From Lycorma delicatula (Eukaryota > Arthropoda > Insecta > Hemiptera > Fulgoridae): 64,000 nt of DNA. Where the stretch lies: the NCBI RefSeq assembly GCF_047948215.1, contig NC_134467.1, positions 34,202,020-34,266,019 of the forward strand, read 5' to 3'. Made by a program: the position numbers and the translations under genes. Under the pieces are notes generated by a model, which was given only the letters and a program-made list of their open reading frames with translations, was not told the DNA's origin and searched no databases. Positions 44,500-54,640 of the stretch are shown in pieces (position 1 is the first letter of the stretch; every line of letters starts with the position of its first letter).

Positions 44500-45425
44500 T
44501 ATTTTTTGTGGAAGAGGTAGTACCGGTGGCTTTTTCCGACGTTAGTGGTGTCGGCGAAGTCTGAAGAATAAGTGGCTCTGGCGGCAAATAACCCATAAGA
44601 TTGGTTAGTGAATGGATGGCTGATAAAGGAACTATATGTCTTGTCTCACGAGAAGACTAAATATGTGGTAATGGCATGCAAAAGGGTTCTGGCAAATATT
44701 CCGATTGCAGTTGAAGGATGATGGCGCTGTGCGGGAGTAGGCGTTAATTCTCCTCTCCCGGGCGGACCGGAGCGGAGTCAGATAGAAACTCATTTTGAGT
44801 ATTAAGCGGGGTTCTTAAAGGAACTAGGTCTAAATTTCGATGTATGAAACTTTAGTGGGAAAGTTTGTTGTTGAAGCTAATAGTACGGATCTGAGACATC
44901 CAGTAATTGGCTCTTTAATAGTTAGGTCTAGGCGCGGGGTCTTCGTTCCGCGGTTAGGCTTCTAGCTTAGTTCCTGAGGGCGACGTGGTAGCTGCAGGTG
45001 TCCGTTGTCTTCATTCTGAAGGCATAAACACGAAAAACTGTCTCGGGGTGAACTTTACCGATGCGGGGGCATCTCTGCGGGGCCTGGACTGAAAGCTGTG
45101 GTGCGCAATCAGTTTGAGGGCGAGAAGATGTCCTCCGTTAAAGCCACTACTGGCTAGGAACGGAGGGGGTGGTGTAGCGACAGGACACGCTACGAGGTGG
45201 GATCTTCTCCCTTCGGGGGGGAATCAAGATGTAGTTGAAGGAAGACGGATTCAATCAGTCACTGCAGTAAAGCATTTGGACATTTGGTTGGGCCGAAGTT
45301 GAGCCTTCTCAGTCTATGGAAGGGAGACAACTGTCAGGGCTGAACAGGTGGAAAAAATCCTGAGTCCTAAATTGGGCAATGTCACTGGATCCAGAACGAC
45401 CAGGAGGAAGGTGTACGAAAAATAA
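44500..45425 (+). pseudogene. R1-like LINE remnant(s), 3' UTR and RT fragment
   Basis: Two parts. The block CTCCGTTAAAGCCACTACTG then GCTAGGAACGGAGGGG near 45127-45165 and CTTCTCCCTTCGGGG match the R1-like 3' UTR words at 12900-12990 and 50080-50150. Next, from about 45255, translated pieces VTAVKHLDIWLGRS, then FSVYGRETTVRAEQVEKI then LSPKLGNVTGSRTTRRKVYE, resemble the R1 RT thumb (YLGVWL, AEKV, SRRLL). Having 3' UTR before RT suggests two adjacent fragments. The part before 45100 is unassigned. Confidence 0.55.
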
Positions 45426-46653
45426 AACGGCTATAAAATATACGTTTAAAGTTAGATTAGGTTTTTTTTTTAAGAACTTCTAATCTTATTTATTGTACAT
45501 AAATAAATTTATAGAAGAAAAAACGTATACGTTTTTTAACAATATAATAAAGTTTCAATTATTATATATATTTTTTCTTATTATTAATATAAAGCACACG
45601 AAAAGCAAAAACAATATTTCTATGAAGCTATTTGACATAGAAAAATAAAATAGAAATAAGATAAAAAAAATAAAAATTTAAGATAATCCACAAGGTCACA
45701 GATTTACTATTATTGGTAAAATGTTTTGCGGACTTCAAACAAGAATTAATTTTAGGCACAATAGACGCGCGCACACGTACACACATATACAAACTTACAT
45801 ATATAGAGTTTAATATAACTTATAACAAGAATTCTCAGAGGTAATTCACTGAGAAATACTTAGTTCTATGTATCCCTTGGGGAATGACCGTTCAATTTAC
45901 TGAGATAACCAAGAAGTATCGAGGTCAAGCAGTAACAATATAAAGAATGGATTTTTTTTTTATTATTATTTAATATCTATATAACATAGTGACCTTCAAA
46001 TATAATAAATTTTATAATTTTATTAACACTAAATTTTATAAGGAATCTACAATATATACTATATCTTTCCAAACAATATCATAGATAAAATATTTTATCT
46101 CAATTAACAGCTCCTTTTTTCAAATATATTATTTAATTGCGTATAAAATCTTTTATAAAATGTTCACTCATTTTTAGGGTAATTAAATGGTAATAAATAA
46201 ATTAAAAAAACAACACACAATAAAACTATTTCAAAAATTGTCAGTTGCTAAAGATATTTATAAACAAATATTTATACAAAAAAAAATAATAACATATTAT
46301 TAAATGTTTAATGATTTTCGCTATTATTTCCCAATCAAGACAACATAAATAAATAAACTGGAAAATAAACAAAAAAAAAAGAAAAGTTAATTAATAAACT
46401 TATTTAAATAAAAAACCTGCTTATTATTTTTATTGTTAATAAATCAGAAGGTAAAATGGAAAAATAAATAAAAAATTAAAAATCTACGGTAATTAATAAT
46501 TAAAAATATAATAATAATATTTTTACCGCTGGATAAATATAAGAAACAGTATCTATTGACGAAAATGTTAAAAAAGCTGATAACACTGTGTTTCTGATGC
46601 ACAGTGTACACAAAATATAATTTAAAAATATTTATCGTTTTATTTATGAATCT
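45426..46653. other. AT-rich unannotated stretch
   Basis: No supported gene over about 1.2 kb. A weak Y-like 5' word (TTTCTGATGCACAGTGTACA) sits near 46590-46610. Confidence 0.5.
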
Positions 46654-47483
46654 AAAGAACAATTTAGATTCGGAGTAACATTACAAGGTGAAAAGATAAA
46701 GATGCTACGATTTGCAGATGATATTGTAATTCTAGCCGAGAGTAAAAAGGATTTAGAAGAAACAATGAACGGCATAGATGAAGTTCTACGCAAGAACTAT
46801 CGCATGAAAATAAACAAGAACAAAATGAAAGTAATGAAATGTAGTAGAAATAACAAAGATGGACCACTGAATGTGAAAATAGGAGGAGAAAAGATTATGG
46901 AGGTAGAAGAATTTTGTTATTTGGGAAGTAGAATTACTAAAGATGGACGAAGGAGGAGCGATATAAAATGCCGAATAGCACAAGCGAAACGGCCTTCAGT
47001 AAGAAATATTATTTGTTGACATCAAAAATTAATTTAAATGTCAGGAAAAAATTTTTGAAAGTATATGTTTGGAGTGTCGCTTTATATGGAGGTGAAGTTT
47101 GGACAATCGGAGTATCTGAGAAGAAAAATTAGAAGCTTTTGAAATGTGGTCCTATAGGAGAATGTTAAAAATCAGATGGGTGGATAAACTGACAAATGAA
47201 GAGGTACTGCGGCAAATAGATGAAGAAAGAAGCATTTGGAAAAATATAGTTAAAAGAAGAGACAGACTTATAGGCCACATACTAAGGCATCCTGGAATAG
47301 TCGCTTTAATATTGGAAGGACAGGTAGAAGGAAAAACTTGTGTAGGCAGGCCACGTTTGGAATATGTAAAACAAATTGTTAGGGATGTAGGATGTAGGGG
47401 GTATACTGAAATGAAACGACTAGCACTATATAGGGAATCTTGGAGAGCTGCATCAAATCAGTCAAATGACTGAAGACAAAAAA
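46654..47483 (+). pseudogene. RTE-like LINE 3' part, copy 7
   Basis: Encodes QFRFGVTLQGEKIKMLRFAD then DIVILAESKKDLEETMNGID, the FADD catalytic block (about 46702-46735), thumb EEFCYLGSRITKDGRRRSDI, and C-terminal MWSYRRMLKIRWVDKLTNEE to RPRLEYVKQIVRDVGCRGYT. Frameshifts near 47000 and 47125. 3' end with CAAATGACTGAAGAC and a short poly-A. 5' truncated just upstream of FADD. Confidence 0.88.
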
Positions 47484-48779
47484 TAAGCACCCCAATTGAA
47501 GAATTTTGGAAATCTCCATCTATAAAACAATGAAAATGGGGAAATGCTTTATTAAAAATCTATATATTAGATTCCAAAGGGTTATAGTTGTGAAAATTGG
47601 TATTTAGTCACTGTTTTGAAAGTAAAATTATATTATTTCACATTTTTTCAGAAATTTAATTTTGGAGGTGGGATACGGGAGAATGGATTATACAGTACAG
47701 TCTAGAAAATTAATTTTTAGATTTTTCTTTGAAAACAATATCGAATACGTTTTATCATTTTTCAAAAATTTTAAGGGAGCAATTTTGAAATCATTTTTTT
47801 TAATTTGCTGTCTCACCTCCTGAATATACTGCATTATGTTCGAATTTATCCTATAAACATATGTAATTTGTAAATTATTTCGAAAACCGAAATATTATTT
47901 TTTATTCGTTTACTTCTCCGTAATCTCTCACTCTTTATCTTTTATTTTTTAGTTAGATATACACCTCTACACACTACTACCCTTCTCTACGCATCAAATA
48001 ATCTAATCGTTATCTTTACTTACCACCATTTTATATATAATACGTTATCTCATTTCTATATTACATTAAACTTTTTCCAACTAATTCCATAATTTTCTCC
48101 TCCCTTTATTCTGTCTTTAAATAGGAGAACTTTTTTTTGTATGTAAAACGTAATATTTTAGAAAAATATTCCTTTCTCTCATAGATTTTACATTATTTCT
48201 GATTGGTTAGGCATTGTCATCAATGAATTTTAAATTATTGTTTTCCTTCTCTTTTGACACCTTTTATCTCATGAATGTTTGACAGCAGTTTTTTTTTTAC
48301 GTAATTTCACTGGAATAGACTCCAAAAAAAAAAACTTGTTCATTCAATATTTATTTTAAAATAACTTGACAAGCATCTGAACCCATTATTCATCATTTAT
48401 TTAAAATCAATTAAAAAAAGAGAATTTAAATTTTCCTTTTATTCTTTTTATAAACCGGTTTTATAAGTGCATTATAAGTTTTATGATTAGTTCCGTTAGG
48501 AGACACCAATTATTTGATCGATAAAAAATGTAACTAAATGTATTTAAACTTAAATAGTTTCTTAATATTTACATAAAATTTAGAACTTCATCTCATAACC
48601 AGTAGCAAAATTTCATGAAAAAATTATTATTATATTTTTAAATCAATAATACAAAATATTACTTCAAGAAACTTAGCTAATAATTACTATCGATTGAAAA
48701 TGTTACCTTAAGAAAAATGTTTAAAAATTGTAAAAAAACTAAACCTGTTTAAAATTAGGATACAGTAAAATTCACCTAC
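47484..48779. other. AT-rich unannotated stretch
   Basis: About 1.3 kb with no supported gene or element. Confidence 0.5.
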
Positions 48780-48781
48780 TA

Positions 48782-49644
48782 GGGGTGTGACGTATAAAAC
48801 GCAATTCATATTTGTCAGTAGATATGTTTAAATAAAAAAGGTATTTGTAAATTATTAAATTAAATACAGAGTTATAATAAAAGAATGGTGCGGTTTTGAA
48901 CATGGTTTAAATTAAAACAGAATTACAGTTTATGTTTTTTATTTTTCAAATTTGTCGTCTCAAACATTTTTTTACATAATTAATAAATTTCAATATGCGC
49001 GCGACAAATGTCCAAACGATACTCTCAACTTCTCTCCAAACATTAGTTAACATTTCTTCGTTAATGGTTGTCATTGCTTCATTAATCCTGTTTTTTAAGC
49101 GGGTTAGGTCGCGAATTTTTTGTGTATAAACAACGCTTTTGATGTACCCCCACAAGAAAAAATTGCAAGGTGTCAGGTCTGGACTCCTTGGAGGCAAAAG
49201 TATGGTTCCTTGCCGGCCTATCCATCGATCTCCAAATTTTTCGTTCAAAGCGTCCGTGACCGACGCATTGAAGTGCGGGGGAGCACAATCTTGTTGGAAA
49301 TGAAGCCGATGAATGTTTTCGAGTTCATCCGGCTGAGGAAAGCAATAATCGGTTAACATGTCAAGATACACGACTCCGCAAAGAAGAAAGGCCGTATTAC
49401 ACGATTTTTCATCGCACCACACCAAACATTAACTTTAGGCGAATCGCGTTGTTTCTCAATAATTGCGTGTGGGTTTTCAGAGCCCCGTATTCATGAATTG
49501 TGTCTGTTACACGATGTGACAGTCTGCTGCGTCGGCGTGATAATCACTTGTTGGACGAGTTCATTTTATTAAAATGTAGGGGAGTTGGGCAATCAATTTA
49601 AGTATTATAGAAGGCTGATTGGTGGGTGCGTTTTGGACGACACC
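48782..49644 (-). mobile_element. Tc1/mariner element (DD41D-like), 863 bp, deleted
   Basis: Left end GGGGTGTGACGTATAAAACG and the complement of the right end (GGTGTCGTCCAAAACGCACC) align with a 2-base gap and share AAAACGCA. TA lies at 48780-48781 and 49645-49646. Shorter than the normal 1.3 kb, so it is internally deleted. Confidence 0.8.
48946..49565 (-). pseudogene. mariner-family transposase (DD41D-like)
   Basis: The long open frame (48946-49425) encodes WCDEKSCNTAFLLCGVVYLD, then HFQQDCAPPHFNASVTDALN with the second catalytic Asp, then GRQGTILLPPRSPDLTPCNF with FLWGYIKS. The spacing from the QQDCA Asp to the final residue is 41, as in DD41D-type mariners, but that residue is Asn (CNF) instead of Asp. 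The extra reading frame upstream has SENPHAIIEKQRDSPKVNVW then CGAMKNRVIRPFFF, showing a frameshift near 49420. The region carrying the first catalytic Asp and N-terminal helices is deleted. Confidence 0.87.
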
Positions 49645-49646
49645 TA

Positions 49647-50195
49647 CCATGCTCTTTATGAGTGCTCGAAATACGAGTAAATACTTACGGTGACCATCCG
49701 TTGGCTAGATCTTGTCGGGTAGGCGATGCATCTCCGTGTAAACTGGAGGAGCCAGGGGATCTAGAGCTCTGCTTGGATTTCTCTTTTATTCTATCTTTGT
49801 TGATGTTTTGTTTTATAAATTATGTTTCTGTTGTTCTTGTCCTTGTTTCAGTGTTATTGTTCCATGTAATATTTTTATGTTGTGTGTTGAACTCACTTTT
49901 ACTTTCTACTGATAGGTAGTTCAATTCCTTAGTTGGTTAGGTGTTTTCAGTCTTGCTTAAGACTCTGTGGACTGTGTGAGATAGTTTTGAGTTAATTCAT
50001 TAGTAGTACACTGATGGGAATGTCACTCGTGGCATCCTGGCCAGGAAGACTGGAATATGTCAAAAACCGAGGTTTCGAAGAAGATCTCCGGTAAAGCCCA
50101 TAAGGGTTCGGAATGGAGCGGGTGATGGAGGTGTCTTTTCCTACGGGACAGGATGGGACAACCTAGAATGAATTTACGGAAAAAAATCAATATTT
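49647..50195 (+). pseudogene. R1-like LINE 3' end
   Basis: Just after the mariner, the words HALYECSKYEVN suggest a C-terminal H-x-C motif of an R1-like ORF2. The 3' UTR runs to CTCCGGTAAAGCCCATAAGG and GGTTCGGAATGGAGCGGGTG near 50087-50130, then a short poly-A-rich end near 50185. These words match 45127-45180 and 12900-12990. Confidence 0.55.
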
Positions 50196-51017
50196 TAACA
50201 AAGTGGTTTAGAATTTTAAATAGTGTCATATTACAGATTCTACCACTGAGTTTTAAGTAAAGGATTTTTCAAATGTTTTGCAATAGAAAATTTGTTTAAT
50301 TGATTTAGCTTATTGTATTATGTAACTTTTTAATAATTTTTCTGAATTAAATAATTTAATGTTTTTGCATTCAGTTTACCCTAGTAAACAACTAATTAAA
50401 AAAATGTTCAACATATTTTGTTTAAAACTTTTATCTGTTCATATAGAATGTTATACAATTTTTAACTAATATAGAAAAATTTGTTTAATTTTCTAAAATT
50501 TTAATTCTTTTTTTTTTCATTCGATTTAGTCCTCTGAAACACCAGGTTCCAATATTTAACTTCTTTACAGATTTCTCTTTGACCAATATTCTTTTATTCT
50601 TTGAGTTTTTTCTTCCTTGAGCACCGTTATCTTTTTCTTTTCTTGAAAACCCTTTATCTATTCAATTTTCTCTTTATAAACATTTCTGTCTGATATTTCA
50701 GTTTCTGAGATGTTTTTCTTTTTAAATCGATTTTAACCTCTTTCATCCAATTACTTTTAGCTTTGCTTTTATAAAAATAAGTATATTTATTCTATAAGAA
50801 AATTGGTGATTCGAAAAAGGTGTCTAAAGAAAAAACAATTGTTGTTTTTCCATTCTTGTTAATAAATTTTCTGTGTGGTAAATTTCTTTATGTTTCATTC
50901 TATAATTACAGTTTTCTCAAAGCCGTATTTGATTCTTTTATTTTATAGTGAAAATTTTGTTTAGTTAAATACTTAGTTAAAATTTGCCAAATTTTAATAT
51001 GATATGATGTTTCAATG
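50196..51017. other. AT-rich unannotated stretch
   Basis: No supported gene. Confidence 0.5.
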
Positions 51018-51125
51018 TACTTCAAAAATGTGAACTTCATTCAAATTAATTTACTCAGGATTAAGCTATTTTACTTCAAAAATGTGAACTTCATTCAAAT
51101 TAATTTACTCAGGATTAAGTTATTT
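51018..51125. repeat. 54-bp tandem duplication
   Basis: Two copies of TACTTCAAAAATGTGAACTT and following bases to GGATTAAG, with one base difference (GCTATT versus GTTATT). Confidence 0.92.
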
Positions 51126-51333
51126 TCCAGTTTTATTTAAAACTTTCACTAGTTTATTACCAATCTAATAAAGATATTTTACGTTAAACATAAAATACAG
51201 TTTTTTACGACCCCAGATTTTTTTTTTTTTTGCCAAACCCCAAACAAAGTTTTTATGTCTTTTACCCCAGATTTCTCAAAAAAAATTACTAAAAATACAG
51301 TTCAAGAACCTATTTATTTTTTTTCAGAACAAA

Positions 51334-52737
51334 TCTATATATATATAAAAAGTTCGTTTTTGTACGCTTCAAAAACTCAAAATGTTTTTCACCGATTGAG
51401 CTCAAATTTTAGCACGATATATAACCCGCATCAAAGATTGTTTTCATCTATTTTTAATAAATCTATCTATCTATTTTTAATTTGTACATTTTTTTAATAA
51501 ATAAGAGGCTAATAAATCAGATGGAAATGTAAACAAAGAAAAACCAATCAGATCAATGCAAGACGACCGCTGTCAAACACAACGACCAATCACAAAGAGC
51601 CCGTATGGCCGTTGCCAATGTAAACAAAATCACAACTGATTAAGTAACAAATTTCTTTGAATTATATTTAACAGCTAAAACATCTGTATTTTATTAAAAA
51701 AAAAACAAAAAGAAAAGCCACCAAGAAGGATGACTTAAATAAATTTGAAGTAAAAAAATTAAAACACCCAACTTTCTTATAGCCCAGATAGACTTAAAAC
51801 TATGCAAACAAAAAAAGTCGAAATAACCAAATACACAGAAAATAATATCCCTACATAATGACCAAAATATCCTTTGTTATGTTAAATATTCACTTTTGGC
51901 TGAATTTGTAGAAGGCATTTACAACGAAGTATTGATAAATATTGAAGACAAGTGCTTAGCTAATGCAAATAAAGTTCTTAGTCAATTGGGAATGCCAGCA
52001 CCCACCCGAGCTGCGATTGCTTCATTTGATGTGGATTTACGCCGTGATCAGAGTTACAACATTGGTGATCTTCAGTCATATGTCCGATCAAACATTCCCA
52101 AATTAACGCGTGAACAGAAAGGCATTTACAATCGCATAACGCAAATGACAAATGACGGAGTTGGGGGGACTTTCTTCTTGGATGCGCCAGGAAGAACTGG
52201 GAAAACATTCCTCATCAGATTGATTCTAGCAACGGTTCGATCAAAAAATGACAATTATTCTGTTGCGGAATATTAATCAGCCAAAACTCTGCAACGGCAC
52301 GCGACTTGCAGTTAAGAAATTGATGAATAACGTAGTGGAAGCAACGATTTTAACGGGACCTTTCAAAGGTGAAGATGTCCTCATTCCTCGAATACCTATG
52401 ATCCCGACCGATACACCATTTCAATTTAAAAGATTGCAATTCCCAATTCGATTGGCATTTGCAATCACAACAATAAAGCTCGAGGTCAATCTTTAGAATT
52501 GTGTGGTTTAGATTTAGATGCGGATTGCCTCTCACATGGACAACTGTATTTGCGTGTTCCCGAGTCGACAAACCAGATAGCCTTTATATCTACGCAGACA
52601 GTGGAAAAACACAAAATATTGTATATACACAAGTATTGCAAAATTAAACTTCTATGAAACCTATGCTTTGTTTTGTTTCTCATTTCTCATCCATGCAACC
52701 ACAATGTGCCACAGCGAAGCGTGGCGGGTACAGCTAG
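51334..52737 (+). mobile_element. Helitron, internally deleted, about 1.4 kb
   Basis: The left end TCTATATATATATAAAAAGT follows a host A. The right end GGCGGGTACAGCTAG precedes a host T at 52738, after a GC-rich hairpin (GCCACAGCGAAGCGTGGC). These are the standard Helitron features: no inverted repeats, insertion between A and T, TC start, CTRR end. It keeps part of a RepHel helicase, so it derives from an autonomous element. Confidence 0.88.
51896..52640 (+). pseudogene. Helitron PIF1-like helicase fragment
   Basis: The first open part (51896-52276) ends in the P-loop GGTFFLDAPGRTGKTFLIRL (Walker A; the usual GGTGKT carries Arg for Gly). The next frame (52248-52496) jumps to the C-terminal domain: NGTRLAVKKLMNNVVEATIL, IPRIPMIPTDTPFQFKRLQF, PIRLAFAITI and, after a shift, SLELCGLDLDADC and KPDSLYIYADSGK. 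The several hundred residues between Walker A and the C-terminal region, including the Walker B box, are deleted, with a stop near 52276. It is a replication-type helicase of the rolling-circle transposon. Confidence 0.9.
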
Positions 52738-53024
52738 TTTAACATAAAACCGCTAAATATACTCCTTTAATTTTGACTCCAGAATTACAATCTGGTTTAA
52801 TTTTATTAATCTTACTCAAAGAGCAAAAGTCAGAGCGACATTTTTCGCCAGCCTACATTAGCTAACAAAGCGTTTCCAAAGCTATGTTGACACAAAAATT
52901 TATTGATTTTCACCGGTATAACAAATACTGAAATTTTGTTAGGTTTTTCTTGAATCCTTCTGAATATTAAAAAAAACCATTAAACGGCTAAAGCCTCGTT
53001 CTGAGAAAGTCCTGCAAATATGAG
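52738..53024. other. unannotated stretch
   Basis: No supported gene; flanks the Helitron. Confidence 0.45.
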
Positions 53025-53655
53025 ATATTTCCAATGCACGGTTTACACTGAGATACACACACAAATTAATTTAAAATATCTATTATTTTATTTAAATGTA
53101 TTATTTATCGTTTATTTAATTCAATGATTCTAATTAAAGCGTATACCATATAATTCGCGGATGTGGCGGTACTAGCGGCGACAGTCAGCATTATTTAAAT
53201 TAACGTAATTTCACAACTTATATTGAACAAATTTCGCTTGTAAGGTCGGCTGACTGGCGTAGAAACGAGGCTTAACACACCAAGTACCAAGTCAACCGGG
53301 TGATCGAGTTGGAAACCCAACCAGGCGGAGATGTTTTTTACTTTAAATATTATTAATTTATTTAATTCTACCGTTCACCTGTGGTGTCATAACATAGCCG
53401 ATGATTTACATCAGCATTTTTTTGGAATGGGGATACGATTTTGGAAATTATTTTATTTTTTAATCGTTAACAAATGTGACTAAAAAAAAATATGACTATA
53501 ATTAGGCGAAATCTCAAGATAATGAGGATGAGGATGAATTTATTCTACAGCCTCATCTCCTTTTGACCTCTTAATTTGAGAATTAAATATCAATGCTGGA
53601 AAATTTCCATCCGGTTTTTTGGGTGTTTTAGGTATTAAAACTTCAAGGTCCAGTG
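53025..53655 (+). repeat. Y-family repeat, diverged
   Basis: Carries ATGTGGCGGTACTAGCGG, CACCTGTGGTGTCATAACAT and, later, CTACAGCCTCATCTCC and a CCATCCGGTTTTTTGGG word near 53610. Ends near ACTTCAAGGTCCAGT; the usual GACGGGAAAG end is missing, probably because of the CT-rich element. Confidence 0.65.
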
Positions 53656-53684
53656 AAGTTCAAAAATGTAACCTTTTACTTTAT

Positions 53685-53965
53685 CCCTTTTCCATTTATC
53701 CAAGTTTCCTCTTTTCTCTATTTTCCTATTTTCCTTTTCCCTTCCACCCTTTTCACCCTTCCTCTTTTCCACTGTTTCCCATTTTCTATTTTTAACCTTT
53801 TCTATTATTTTTTATTTTCTATTTTCCCGTTTCCCCTTTTCTAGTATTTCCTTTATCCGTTATTCCTTATTTCCCGTCTTTACCCCTTTTTTCCTATTTG
53901 CCTTTTTCTCTTTTTACATACTTTCTTTTTTTCTTTATTACCATTTTCTTTTTTCCCTTTTTCCC
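53685..53965. repeat. polypyrimidine minisatellite
   Basis: About 280 bp CT-rich tract; then GTAAATCAGTCCAGGAG at about 53970, related to the flank of the 9633 and 33245 tracts. Confidence 0.9.
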
Positions 53966-54187
53966 CGCGCGTAAATCAGTCCAGGAGTTTTTTTACTCTA
54001 TAGTTGACTCAAGAGAGTCTGTTTGTATACTTGTTTATTTATTTCGTAAATATCTCAACACTGGCACTTCCTAGCAGGTATAGATTTGCAAAAATTTTGC
54101 TTTTCACTTAACTAATATATATTCTGAATATCAGCCAAATCGGACCATAAATGGAATTTTTCCAAATTCACTACCCCAGCGCCACCT

Positions 54188-54483
54188 TTCTTTCTTTCTT
54201 TTCCTGTTTAGCCTCCGGTAACTACCGTTTAAATAATTCTTCAGAGGACGAATGAGGACGATATGTATGAGTGTAAATAAAGTGCAGTCTTGTACATTCT
54301 CAGTTCGACCATTCCTGAGATGTTAATTTAAACCCAACCACCAAAGAACACCGGTATCCACGATCTAGTATTCAAATCCGTGTAAAAATAATTGGCTTTA
54401 CTAGGACTTGAACGCTGTAACTCTCGACTTCCAAATCAGCTGATTTGGAAAGACGCGTTAACCACTAGACCAACCCAGTGGGT
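54188..54483 (-). mobile_element. family S SINE, copy 8, with target duplication
   Basis: Full-length minus-strand SINE. Direct repeats TACCCCAGCGCCACCT (54172-54187) and TACCCCAGCGCTACCT (54484-54499) differ at one base. Confidence 0.93.
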
Positions 54484-54499
54484 TACCCCAGCGCTACCT

Positions 54500-54640
54500 A
54501 GCGGATTCAAACTTATTCAAAATCATTCGCGGGCTTACGCACAAAAACTCATTAAACTTTCATCGCAATCGGATGAATAGTATAGGAACACATACAGGAA
54601 AAACAAACAAACATTTATTTTTTAATATATAAAAGATTAT
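54500..54640 (-). repeat. possible Helitron-like end fragment
   Basis: The minus strand reads TCTTTTATATATTAAAAAAT then AAATGTTTGTTTG, similar to the left ends of known insect Helitrons. Its far end is not defined. Confidence 0.35.

Noticed and set aside
44271..44564. 97-residue open frame
   Set aside because: It starts inside a SINE, has no domain and is hydrophobic AT-driven sequence.
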